From the NCBI GenBank assembly GCA_002435715.1, contig DISD01000088.1, positions 8,967 through 17,940 on the forward strand: 8,974 nt of DNA. The letters are read 5' to 3'. Positions 1 through 6,263 of the stretch are shown here, one piece after another. Every line of letters starts with the position of its first letter. Positions within the stretch are counted from its first letter, which is position 1. The notes below the pieces were generated by a model. It worked only from the letters and a program-made list of their open reading frames with translations. It searched no databases and was not told where the DNA came from. This DNA comes from Rhodospirillaceae bacterium UBA6219. GTDB taxonomy: Bacteria > Pseudomonadota > Alphaproteobacteria > Rhodospirillales > Magnetospirillaceae. The translations under genes were made by a program, and so were the position numbers.

Positions 1-626
1 AGGTCTGCACCTGCCCGTCGCGCGCCCTGATCCACGAATCGCTTTATGACCGCTTCATGGACCGTGCCATCGCCCGCGTCGGGGCCATCAAGCAGGGCAA
101 CCCGCTGGATGTTTCCACCATGATCGGCGCCCAGGCGTCGTCCGAACAGATGGAAAAGATCCTGTCCTATATCGACATCGGCAAGGGCGAAGGCGCCAAG
201 GTGCTGACCGGCGGCAGCCGCGCCGATCTGGGCGGCGAGCTGTCGGGCGGCTTCTACGTCAACCCCACGGTGTTCCAGGGCAACAACAAGATGCGCATCT
301 TCCAAGAAGAAATCTTCGGCCCCGTCGTGTCGGTGACCACCTTCAAGACCGAGGAAGAGGCCCTGCACATCGCCAACGACACCCTGTACGGCCTGGGTTC
401 CGGCGTGTGGACCCGTGACGGCAACCGCGCCTATCGCTTCGGTCGCGGCATCAAGGCCGGCCGGGTGTGGACCAATTGCTATCACCTGTACCCGGCCCAC
501 GCCGCCTTTGGCGGTTACAAGCAATCGGGGATCGGCCGTGAAACCCACGCCATGATGCTGGACCATTACCAGCAGACCAAGAACCTGCTGGTCAGCTACA
601 GCCCCAAGGCCTTGGGCTTTTTCTAA
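1..626 (+). CDS. NAD-dependent aldehyde dehydrogenase, ExaC/AcoD/AldB type (5' end missing)
   Basis: This is the C-terminal 207 residues of an aldehyde dehydrogenase, which oxidises acetaldehyde or a similar aldehyde to the acid with NAD(P)+ in the cytoplasm. The frame is open from base 3. The first residues read VCTCPSRALI, which matches the active-site segment of the ExaC/AcoD/AldB group; the first Cys (bases 6-8) aligns with the catalytic nucleophile. Further on are the EEIFGPVVSV motif (bases about 307-336), the conserved Gly-Gly-Tyr-Lys-Gln-Ser-Gly segment near bases 511-531, and a C-terminal tail (YQQTKNLLVSYSPKALGFF) typical of this subgroup. The coenzyme-binding N-terminal half lies outside the window. 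The gene stops at TAA 624-626 and is followed by a hairpin and then a DUF779 gene, the usual neighbour of this dehydrogenase type. The family is certain; the exact substrate is inferred. Confidence 0.95.
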   Translation, partial: VCTCPSRALIHESLYDRFMDRAIARVGAIKQGNPLDVSTMIGAQASSEQMEKILSYIDIGKGEGAKVLTGGSRADLGGELSGGFYVNPTVFQGNNKMRIFQEEIFGPVVSVTTFKTEEEALHIANDTLYGLGSGVWTRDGNRAYRFGRGIKAGRVWTNCYHLYPAHAAFGGYKQSGIGRETHAMMLDHYQQTKNLLVSYSPKALGFF

Positions 627-650
627 CCTCCCCGTCTGTTTCCGCAAACT

Positions 651-679
651 GGGGACGGCCGCCGCCGTCCCCCCTTTTT
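651..679 (+). terminator. Intrinsic terminator or attenuator between aldehyde dehydrogenase and DUF779 gene
   Basis: A perfect 9-bp stem, GGGGACGGC (651-659) and GCCGTCCCC (664-672), encloses a 4-nt loop. It is followed by CC and a run of five T (675-679). It starts 24 nt after the dehydrogenase stop and ends 14 nt before the DUF779 start. The shape fits a Rho-independent terminator, though the T-run is short. Because the next gene is usually co-expressed with the dehydrogenase, partial read-through is plausible. Confidence 0.7.
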
Positions 680-693
680 CTGGGAAGACGAAC

Positions 694-1053
694 ATGGTGC
701 AACGGGTGTTGGCCACCGATGCGGCGCTGGATTTGATCAAGGTCCTGCAGGCCAAGCACGGGCCTTTGATGTTTCATCAATCGGGCGGATGCTGCGACGG
801 CAGCGCGCCCATGTGTTACGCCCGGGGCGAGTTCCTGGTGGGTGATTCCGACGTGCTGTTGGGCCAGATCGGCGATTGCCCGTTCTATATGGGCCGTGCC
901 CAATTCGAATATTGGCGCCACACCCAATTGATCATCGACGTGGTGCCGGGACGCGGCGGCATGTTCTCGCTGGAAGGGCCGGAAGGCTTGCGTTTCCTGA
1001 CCCGTTCGCGCGTTTTCACCGATGCCGAGGCGGCTCTGTTGACAGATCTTTAG
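694..1053 (+). CDS. DUF779 family protein
   Basis: This 119-residue cytoplasmic protein is full length for DUF779, a family of unknown biochemical role that is habitually encoded beside ExaC/AcoD-type aldehyde dehydrogenases, as here. Visible hallmarks are the FHQSGGCCDGSAPMCY segment (residues 27-42, with Cys33, Cys34, Cys41 and His28), Cys62 in GDCPFYM, and the block from FEYWRHTQLIIDVVPGRGG (71-89) to FLTRSRVF (101-108). The clustered Cys and His could bind a metal or take part in redox chemistry, but that is inference. The ATG at 694 is preceded by GGAAG at a workable distance. Its TAG stop overlaps by 4 nt the stop of the convergent cyclic-nucleotide-domain gene. It probably depends at least partly on read-through from the dehydrogenase, since only 67 nt and a hairpin separate them. 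Confidence 0.93.
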   Translation: MVQRVLATDAALDLIKVLQAKHGPLMFHQSGGCCDGSAPMCYARGEFLVGDSDVLLGQIGDCPFYMGRAQFEYWRHTQLIIDVVPGRGGMFSLEGPEGLRFLTRSRVFTDAEAALLTDL

Positions 1054-1397
1054 CCGACCAGCCTGGCGAAGTTGCGCACATTGCTGATCAGGATTCCCAG
1101 CAGCTTGATGACGAAGGGATCGACGCCTTCAAGCTTCCCCTCGAAGACGGCGCGCGGCAACAAGATGACGTTGATATCGGTCCGGGCCTTGGCCGTCGCC
1201 ATGCGCGGCGCCCCGTCAAGCAGCGCCATTTCACCGAAAATGGCGTTTTCCTGTAACTCGGCGATGCAGGTACGCCCACACCACAATTCCACCACCCCGG
1301 ATTGGACGATATAGGCGACACTCCCTGTATCGCCCTCGTTGAAAATGGTGTGCCCGGCAGCAAAGAAACGGCGTTCCAAGACGTTGTTGACGGCCAT
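1050..1397 (-). CDS. Small stand-alone cyclic nucleotide-binding domain protein
   Basis: The protein (115 residues from the chosen start) is essentially one CNMP-binding beta-barrel. It contains the AGHTIFNEGDTGSVAYIVQSG strand-turn region (residues 14-34) and a phosphate-binding cassette, FGEMALLDGAPRMATA (54-69), with the Glu56 and Arg65 expected to contact the ribose and cyclic phosphate. It ends in a short helix. There is no DNA-binding, kinase or membrane domain, so it probably acts through a partner protein or as a small sensor subunit; the target is unknown. I chose the ATG at 1397 because GGAG lies 9 nt upstream and a candidate -10 lies just before it. An in-frame ATG at 1427 would add 10 residues but has no ribosome site. 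It is divergent from the M48 protease gene 103 bp away. Whether cAMP, cGMP or another ligand binds cannot be told. Confidence 0.9.
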   Translation of the reverse strand: MAVNNVLERRFFAAGHTIFNEGDTGSVAYIVQSGVVELWCGRTCIAELQENAIFGEMALLDGAPRMATAKARTDINVILLPRAVFEGKLEGVDPFVIKLLGILISNVRNFARLVG

Positions 1398-1425
1398 CGA
1401 GGGGGGCTCCGACTGAGACCGCCCC

Positions 1426-1453
1426 ATCTTAGAAGCACTTACCGTGAGCGCAA
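1426..1453 (-). promoter_or_regulatory. Candidate promoter of the cyclic-nucleotide-domain gene
   Basis: Read on the minus strand, TTGCGC (1453-1448) and TAAGAT (1431-1426) are separated by 16 nt, with 3/6 and 4/6 matches to the sigma-70 consensus. Transcription would start about 20 nt before the ATG at 1397, which would exclude the alternative start at 1427. The matches are weak, so this is tentative. Confidence 0.25.
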
Positions 1454-1500
1454 TCCCGACAGAAGGTGGAGACTGACGCAAACCACCCCATATCAGTGGT

Positions 1501-2394
1501 ATGAAAGCCCTGTTGTGGAACGATGAAAGCGAGCGCCGCCACCTGTGGCGCAACCGAATGCAGACCGTGTTGATGCTGGTCGGCATGGGTGGCCTGCTGG
1601 CCGTCTGCGGCTGGGTGGTCGCCGGCCCCGACGGCATCGTCTGGCTGGTTTTGGGCGGCGGCATCGCCCTGCTGCTGGCCCCCAGCCTGCCGCCGGGGTT
1701 GCAGATGCGGATGTTGGGGGCGCGGCCCCTGGCGCCGTGGCAGGCGCCACAGCTTTACCGCATGCTGGAAATCCTGGCCGGGCGGGCCGGACTTGACGCG
1801 GTGCCGCAGGCCCATGTCATCGTCAGCCCCATTCCCAACGCCTTTGCCATGGGCAACCGCCACCAGGCCGCCATCGCCGTCACCGACGGCCTGTTGGGGG
1901 GCCTGAACAGCCGCGAACTGGCCGGGGTGCTGGCCCACGAAATCAGCCATATCCGCAATGGCGACATCCGCATCATGGGGTTGGCCGACCTGACCAGCCG
2001 CATGACCCGGATGATGTCGTGGCTGGGAATTTTGCTGCTGGTCCTGTCCCTGCCCCTGCTGCTGAGCGGTCAGGCCAGCGCGCCTTTGCCGCTGGTTCTG
2101 CTGTTGATGGCCTCGCCCAGCCTGTCGGCGCTGTTGCAACTGGCACTGTCACGCACCCGCGAATTCGACGCCGATTTGGACGCCGCCCGGCTGACCGGCG
2201 ACCCGCTGGGCCTGATCTCGGCACTTCGCAAGATGGAGGCCCCGGTGTGGACGTTCTGGGGACGGGTGCTGCTGCCGCGTCGCCGCGACGACCAGCCGTC
2301 CTTGCTGCGCACCCATCCGTCCACCGAAGAACGCGTCCAGCGTCTGGCCAGCCTGACGGTGCCGGTGGATTACCCGGAAAACAGCTGGCTGTAG
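1501..2394 (+). CDS. M48 family membrane zinc metalloprotease (HtpX-like)
   Basis: This is an integral inner-membrane protease of 297 residues, close to the usual HtpX length of about 290; such enzymes degrade misfolded membrane proteins. The zinc motif HEISH is at residues 146-150 (His146, Glu147, His150), and the third ligand is Glu221 in SRTREFDAD. Hydrophobic segments lie near residues 22-40, 44-62, 173-190 and 194-214, two before and two after the HExxH helix as in HtpX. The conserved IPNAFAMG element is at 111-118. The ATG at 1501 has no clear Shine-Dalgarno. I keep it because the charged N-terminus before the first membrane segment fits relatives as I recall them; Met20 (1558) is the alternative. 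The gene is divergent from the cyclic-nucleotide-domain gene, and its 3' end overlaps the convergent ArsC-like gene by 25 nt. True HtpX orthology is not proven. Confidence 0.93.
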   Translation: MKALLWNDESERRHLWRNRMQTVLMLVGMGGLLAVCGWVVAGPDGIVWLVLGGGIALLLAPSLPPGLQMRMLGARPLAPWQAPQLYRMLEILAGRAGLDAVPQAHVIVSPIPNAFAMGNRHQAAIAVTDGLLGGLNSRELAGVLAHEISHIRNGDIRIMGLADLTSRMTRMMSWLGILLLVLSLPLLLSGQASAPLPLVLLLMASPSLSALLQLALSRTREFDADLDAARLTGDPLGLISALRKMEAPVWTFWGRVLLPRRRDDQPSLLRTHPSTEERVQRLASLTVPVDYPENSWL

Positions 2395-2717
2395 CGCTCG
2401 GGCTTGAAGCCGATCTCGATGCCGGCCGCATGTTCCAGCACCGGCCGCTTGACCAAGGACGGATTGGTCATCATCAGGGTGATGGCCTTGTCCCGGTCCA
2501 GATCGGCCTTGTCGGCATCGGACAGCTTGCGGAAACTGGTGCCGGCGCGGTTGATCACCTTTTCCCAACCGCAGGCATCGCACCATTTCTCCAGGACGTC
2601 GCGGCTGACCCCCAGCTTCTTGAAATCGTGGAATTCATAGGCGACGGCGTGGTCGTTCAGCCAGGTGAACGCCTTTTTCATGGTGTCGCAGGCCTTGATG
2701 CCGAAGACGGTGGTCAT
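2370..2717 (-). CDS. ArsC/Spx/YffB family reductase-like protein
   Basis: This 115-residue, thioredoxin-fold protein belongs to the ArsC family and most resembles the YffB type, whose physiological substrate is unsettled (a glutathione-dependent thiol reductase role has been proposed). The N-terminal GIKACDTMKKA (residues 6-16) carries the single active-site-like Cys10. NRAGTSFRKL (56-65) and NPSLVKRPVLE (85-95) are the other family blocks. Cys46 and Cys49 form an extra Cys-x-x-Cys in the middle (KWCDACGW), whose meaning is unclear. The start at 2717 is well supported by AAGGA six nt upstream. It lies 16 nt after the Lrp-type regulator gene on the same strand, so the two are probably one transcript. 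I would not call it an arsenate reductase for arsenic resistance, as no ars genes are near. Confidence 0.92.
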   Translation of the reverse strand: MTTVFGIKACDTMKKAFTWLNDHAVAYEFHDFKKLGVSRDVLEKWCDACGWEKVINRAGTSFRKLSDADKADLDRDKAITLMMTNPSLVKRPVLEHAAGIEIGFKPERYSQLFSG

Positions 2718-2733
2718 GGAAATCCTTGTCAGT

Positions 2734-3204
2734 TCAGGCCAAGTGATCCAGCGGCAAGGGCGCGTTGTCCTTGACCGTCTGGATGGCGAAATTGCTGCGA
2801 ATATCGGTCACGCCGGGCAGTTTCAGCAACACGTCCAGCAGAAATCGTTCATAAGCGGCCAGATCGGCCACCACCACCTGCAACAGGAAATCGGATTCGC
2901 CCGACACCAGATGGCAGGACACCACTTCGGGGCGGGCATGGATGGCGGCGCGAAACGCGTCGGCGGTGGCATCGTGGTGGCGTTCCACCTTGATGCCGAC
3001 GAACACCGTCAGCCCCAAGCCGATGCCCTGACGAGAAAGCTGGGCGTGATAGCCGCCGATGATGCCGGCCTCTTCCAATTGCCGCACCCGGCGCAGACAG
3101 GGCGACGGCGACAGACCGGCCCGGGCGGCCACCTCCACATTGGTGGCGCGGCCGTCTTGTTGCAGAACCGTCAGAATACGGCGATCGATGTCATCCAGCC
3201 TCAT
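2734..3204 (-). CDS. Lrp/AsnC family transcriptional regulator
   Basis: This is a 156-residue DNA-binding regulator that usually senses amino acids and assembles as octamers. The N-terminal winged helix-turn-helix spans about residues 3-50 (LDDIDRRILTVLQQDGRATN, then LSPSPCLRRVRQLEEAGII). A RAM/AsnC ligand domain follows at about 64-142, with the VSGESDFLL block at 100-108. I chose the ATG at 3204 because the protein then starts as Lrp proteins do and has normal length; in-frame ATGs at 3231 and 3288 would add 9 or 28 residues without family similarity. No start has a strong ribosome site. It is divergent from a LysE/RhtB exporter, a very common pairing in which the regulator controls the exporter in response to its amino acid. 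The ArsC-like gene follows 16 nt downstream. The effector is unknown. Confidence 0.94.
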   Translation of the reverse strand: MRLDDIDRRILTVLQQDGRATNVEVAARAGLSPSPCLRRVRQLEEAGIIGGYHAQLSRQGIGLGLTVFVGIKVERHHDATADAFRAAIHARPEVVSCHLVSGESDFLLQVVVADLAAYERFLLDVLLKLPGVTDIRSNFAIQTVKDNAPLPLDHLA

Positions 3205-3205
3205 G

Positions 3206-3278
3206 GGCAATTTATTGCCATGAATAGGCATATCACCGCAACAGAATGCCAATAATGTCGGAATTATTAGCCATATTC
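3206..3278. promoter_or_regulatory. Putative Lrp-type operator region between regulator and LysE exporter
   Basis: This AT-rich stretch in an otherwise GC-rich region holds three dyads. GGCAAT-TT-ATTGCC (3206-3219) is perfect. TGCC-N7-GGCA (3216-3230) overlaps it. AATAAT-N6-ATTATT (3251-3268) is perfect. A GCCA followed by AT-rich sequence recurs at 3217, 3248 and 3270, spaced 31 and 22 nt, close to whole helical turns. Lrp-family proteins bind phased AT-rich dyads, so autoregulation and control of the exporter are likely but inferred. Confidence 0.5.
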
Positions 3279-3317
3279 GCAAGGACATGCCCCACCCCCG
3301 CGACCTAGGCTGGGGCC

Positions 3318-3932
3318 ATGGAAATCAGTCTTTTCATCCTGGCCCTGCTGGCCGCCTATGCCCTTCCCGGCCCCGACATGGTGCTGCTGTTGCAAGCCTG
3401 TGGCGGCGGCCTGCGCCCGGCCATCAGCACCGCCTTGGGCCTGGCCCTGGCGCGGGCCCTGCATGTGCTGCTGGCCGGATTGGGGCTGGCCGCCGTGCTG
3501 CGGACATCGCCGCACGCTTTCACCATCATTCAGGTGACGGGCGGGCTTTATCTGGGCTGGTTGGGTTGGAGGGTGTTGCGCGCCGCCGGTCGTGTCCCGG
3601 CGCAGACCGCGCTTCCGACCGGCAGGCTTCAGCGCAGTTTGCTGCGGGGCTTCGTCACCAATCTGACCAATCCCAAGGCGCTGCTGTTCTGCTCCATGCT
3701 GCTGCCGCAATTCATCACCCCCCAGAACGGGGGGATCGGCAGCCAGTTCACATTGTTGGGATTGATCCTGGTGGCGGTGGGTTTGGGCTGGGACGCCCTG
3801 GTCATCGGCGCGGGCAACCGGCTCAACCATTTGTCACGCCGCCATCCAGGTGCCGAAACCGCGCTTCATCGCGGCTTCGGGCTCCTGATGCTGGGCTTCG
3901 CCCTGCGGCTGGTTTTCTATCAGGCCTTGTAA
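3318..3932 (+). CDS. LysE/RhtB family amino acid exporter
   Basis: This inner-membrane protein of 204 residues is the normal size for the LysE superfamily, which exports amino acids such as lysine, homoserine, threonine or leucine using the proton gradient. It is strongly hydrophobic, with about six membrane segments. The signature near the first helix, ALPGPDMVLLLQACGGGLRP (residues 15-34), and the later GFVTNLTNPKALLF (111-124) are diagnostic. The ATG at 3318 follows a G-rich CTGGGG stretch that could act as a weak ribosome site. The divergent Lrp/AsnC gene, 113 bp away, is probably its regulator. Its 3' end overlaps purT on the other strand by 13 nt. The transported amino acid cannot be read from the sequence. 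Confidence 0.95.
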   Translation: MEISLFILALLAAYALPGPDMVLLLQACGGGLRPAISTALGLALARALHVLLAGLGLAAVLRTSPHAFTIIQVTGGLYLGWLGWRVLRAAGRVPAQTALPTGRLQRSLLRGFVTNLTNPKALLFCSMLLPQFITPQNGGIGSQFTLLGLILVAVGLGWDALVIGAGNRLNHLSRRHPGAETALHRGFGLLMLGFALRLVFYQAL

Positions 3933-5095
3933 GACAACGTGATCTTGGCCGCCGCCTTACGCGCCGCGTCGCGTGCCGTTTCCACATCCGCCGCCTTGGC
4001 CAGGGTCACCCCCATGCGGCGATAGGGCCGGGTGGTGGGCTTGTTGAAGATGCGCAAATCCAACGCAATCCCGGGGGCTTCGGGGACCAGGGCCTCGGCC
4101 AGACCGGTGACGGTGAAATCGGTGCTGTGGCGATCGGCCAGCACCACGGCACTGGCGCTGGGGCCCAGTTGTTCGATGGCCGGAATGGGCAGGCCCAGAA
4201 TGGCCCGCGCATGCAGGTCGAATTCGGTCAAATTCTGCGAGATCAGGGTCACCATGCCGGTGTCGTGCGGGCGCGGCGACAATTCCGAGAAAATGACGCT
4301 ATCGCCCTTGACGAAGAATTCGACGCCGAACAGACCATAGCCGCCCAGATTGTCCACCACCGCCTTGGCCATGCGCTGGGCTTCGGCCACGGCGGCCGGG
4401 GTCATCGGCGTGGGCTGCCAACTTTCCTGGTAATCGCCGCGTTCCTGGCGATGGCCGATGGGATCGCAGAACACCACGCCCTGACGGGTGCGGATGGTCA
4501 AAAGGGTGATTTCGTAATCGAAGTCGATGAAGGCTTCGACGATGACCCGGCTGCGGTCGCCGCGCATGCCGGCCACCGCGTAATCCCAGGCGGAATCGAT
4601 GCCATCGGCCGATTTCACCGTGCTTTGGCCCTTGCCCGACGACGACATCACCGGCTTGACCACGCAAGGGATTCCCACCTGGGCCACCGCGTCGCGCATT
4701 TCGCCCAGGCTTTCGGCGTAGAGATATTTCGAGGTCAGCAGGCCCAGTTCGGCGGCGGCGACTTCGCGGATGCGGTCGCGGTTCATGGTCTGGATGGTGG
4801 CGCGCGCCGAGGGGACCACGTTGAAGCCCTTGTCCTCGTAATCCTTCAGCACTTCCGTGCGGATGGCTTCCACCTCGGGGACGATGAAATCGGGCTTGTG
4901 CTTGTCGATGGCGGCCCCCAAGGCGGCACCGTCCAGCATGGAAAACACTTCGGCTTCGTCCGCCACCTGCATGGCCGGCGCCCCGGCATAAGCGTCACAA
5001 GCCACCACATGGGCGCCCAAGCGCTTGGCCGAGATGACGAATTCGCGGCCCAATTCGCCCGAACCCAGCAACAGAATCTTGGCGGTGGCGGCCAT
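3920..5095 (-). CDS. purT: Formate-dependent phosphoribosylglycinamide formyltransferase (PurT)
   Basis: PurT converts glycinamide ribonucleotide, formate and ATP to formyl-GAR, the third step of purine synthesis, in the cytoplasm. It is an alternative to the folate-dependent PurN. The protein is 391 residues, against about 392 in E. coli, and belongs to the ATP-grasp superfamily. Visible are LLLGSGELGREF (8-19) in the N-terminal domain, the ATP-grasp loop KPVMSSSGKGQS (147-158), DPIGHRQERGDYQESWQP (211-228) and the metal-binding SELSPRPHDTG (270-280). The ATG at 5095 is chosen because AGGAGG lies six nt upstream; an in-frame ATG at 5125 would add ten residues and read through that site. The gene is divergent from pseI, with a perfect inverted repeat between them. 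The 3' end overlaps the lysE-type gene by 13 nt. Confidence 0.97.
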   Translation of the reverse strand: MAATAKILLLGSGELGREFVISAKRLGAHVVACDAYAGAPAMQVADEAEVFSMLDGAALGAAIDKHKPDFIVPEVEAIRTEVLKDYEDKGFNVVPSARATIQTMNRDRIREVAAAELGLLTSKYLYAESLGEMRDAVAQVGIPCVVKPVMSSSGKGQSTVKSADGIDSAWDYAVAGMRGDRSRVIVEAFIDFDYEITLLTIRTRQGVVFCDPIGHRQERGDYQESWQPTPMTPAAVAEAQRMAKAVVDNLGGYGLFGVEFFVKGDSVIFSELSPRPHDTGMVTLISQNLTEFDLHARAILGLPIPAIEQLGPSASAVVLADRHSTDFTVTGLAEALVPEAPGIALDLRIFNKPTTRPYRRMGVTLAKAADVETARDAARKAAAKITLSYKA

Positions 5096-5147
5096 GCTTG
5101 TCCTCCTGGAATGAGAATGGCCCATACTTAGCCGCAGCCTTCATCAT

Positions 5148-5164
5148 GTGGCAAGCATTGCCAC
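5148..5164. repeat. Perfect inverted repeat in the purT/pseI control region
   Basis: GTGGCAA (5148-5154) and TTGCCAC (5158-5164) form a perfect 7-bp dyad around GCA. It lies 53 nt upstream of the purT start and 43 nt upstream of the chosen pseI start. On the purT strand the TTGCCA within it is a 5/6 match to a -35 box, but a good -10 is not seen at the right distance. It may be an operator for either gene; the protein is unknown. Confidence 0.5.
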
Positions 5165-5206
5165 GCTATGGTCAAAGGTTCGTGGCATGGACGGAACCCG
5201 ACCAGA

Positions 5207-6259
5207 ATGAGCACGCCCTTTTTCATCGACGGCCGCCCCATCGGCCCCGGCGCCCCGCCTTATGTGATCGCCGAGCTGTCGGCCAACCACAACGGCTCCA
5301 TCGAACGCGCCAAGGACAGCATCCGCGCCGCCGCTGCCGCCGGCGCCCATGCGGTCAAGCTGCAGACCTATACCGCCGACACCATGACCATCGATTGCGA
5401 CCGTGACGACTTCGTCATCAAGGGTGGTCTGTGGGATGGATACAAGCTTTACGACCTTTATGCCGAAGCCCACACGCCGTTCGAATGGCACGCGGAATTG
5501 TTCGCCCTGGCCCGGTCCTTGGGCATCGCCATCTTTTCCAGTCCGTTCGACGAAAGCGCGGTGGAATTGCTGCATGGCCTGGACGCCCCGGCCTATAAGA
5601 TCGCGTCCTTCGAATTGACCGATCTGCCGCTGATCGCCTGCGCCGCCGCCACCGGCAAACCGCTGTTGATGTCCACCGGCATGGCCAGCCAGACGGAAAT
5701 CGCCGAAGCGGTGAAAACCGCCCGTGACGCCGGAGCCAGCGGCATCTTGCTGTTCCACTGCATCAGCCAGTACCCCGCCCCCATGGAAGCGGCCCATCTG
5801 GCCAAGATCGTGTCGTTGCGCGATGCTTTCGACGTGGTGGTGGGGCTGTCCGACCACACCATGGGCAATGTCGCCGCCATCGCCGCCACCGCGCTGGGGG
5901 CGGCGGCCATCGAAAAGCATTTCACCCTGTCGCGCGCCGACAAGGGACCGGATAGCAGCTTTTCCCTGGAACCCGACGAATTGCGCCGGCTGGTCACCGA
6001 CACACGCGACGCTTGGGCCGCCCTGGGGCAGGCGGGATTCGACCGACCGGCATCGGAAGAAGCCAGCAAGGCGTTCCGTCGCTCGCTTTATTTCATCGCC
6101 GACCTGCCGGCCGGAACGGTCCTGGACGAAACCCATATCCGCCGCATCCGCCCCGGTTTCGGCCTGCCGTCCAAGCATTTGGCCGAAGTGCTGGGCCGCC
6201 GGCTGGCCAAGGCAGTCAAGCGCGGCGACGCGGTCCATTGGGACGCCATCGGCGATTAA
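5207..6259 (+). CDS. pseI: Pseudaminic acid synthase (PseI)
   Basis: PseI condenses 2,4-diacetamido-2,4,6-trideoxy-L-altrose with phosphoenolpyruvate to make pseudaminic acid, a nine-carbon sugar placed on flagellin or in surface polysaccharides. The 350-residue protein has a NeuB-type TIM barrel (about 15-265) followed by a C-terminal SAF/antifreeze-like domain (about 290-348). KLQTYTADTMTIDCD (51-65) and GGLWDGYKLYDLYAEAHTP (73-91) match PseI rather than sialic acid or legionaminic acid synthases. Candidate metal ligands are His184 (LLFHCISQYP) and His217 (GLSDHTMG); Arg313 in IRRIRPGFGL matches the SAF-domain arginine that reaches the partner's active site. I prefer the ATG at 5207, which gives the family N-terminus, over ATG 5168; neither has a strong ribosome site. 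No other pse gene is in the window, which is unusual. The 3' end stops 4 nt short of the convergent DUF1566 gene. Confidence 0.93.
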   Translation: MSTPFFIDGRPIGPGAPPYVIAELSANHNGSIERAKDSIRAAAAAGAHAVKLQTYTADTMTIDCDRDDFVIKGGLWDGYKLYDLYAEAHTPFEWHAELFALARSLGIAIFSSPFDESAVELLHGLDAPAYKIASFELTDLPLIACAAATGKPLLMSTGMASQTEIAEAVKTARDAGASGILLFHCISQYPAPMEAAHLAKIVSLRDAFDVVVGLSDHTMGNVAAIAATALGAAAIEKHFTLSRADKGPDSSFSLEPDELRRLVTDTRDAWAALGQAGFDRPASEEASKAFRRSLYFIADLPAGTVLDETHIRRIRPGFGLPSKHLAEVLGRRLAKAVKRGDAVHWDAIGD

Positions 6260-6263
6260 CCCC

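Noticed and set aside
1398..1664. N-terminal extension of the cyclic-nucleotide-domain protein to ATG 1664
   Set aside because: It would run antisense into the protease coding start and is Pro/Ser/Arg-rich without similarity; the start at 1397 has a ribosome site.
1429..2139. A minus-strand Gln/His-rich open frame antisense to the M48 protease
   Set aside because: It is low-complexity and a shadow of the protease frame, without a ribosome site or family similarity.
2370..2717. Arsenate reductase for arsenic resistance
   Set aside because: The sequence fits the YffB branch and no arsenic transporter or ArsR regulator is nearby.
2019..2774. A plus-strand open frame overlapping the protease 3' half and the ArsC-like gene
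   Set aside because: Ala/Gly/Pro/Arg-rich shadow frame with no recognisable motif.
2665..3255. A plus-strand open frame antisense to the Lrp-type regulator
   Set aside because: The minus strand encodes a clear Lrp/AsnC protein; this frame is His/Gln/Gly-rich and shows no family signature.
3289..3316. GCCCCA...TGGGGC inverted repeat before the LysE-type start as a riboswitch or leader hairpin
   Set aside because: Only six base pairs with a 16-nt loop in GC-rich DNA; chance occurrence is likely.
3287..5131. A plus-strand open frame of 614 codons running through the lysE-type gene and antisense to purT
   Set aside because: It overlaps two clear genes in other frames and has a His/Gln/Arg/Gly-rich composition typical of GC-rich shadow frames, with no recognisable domain.
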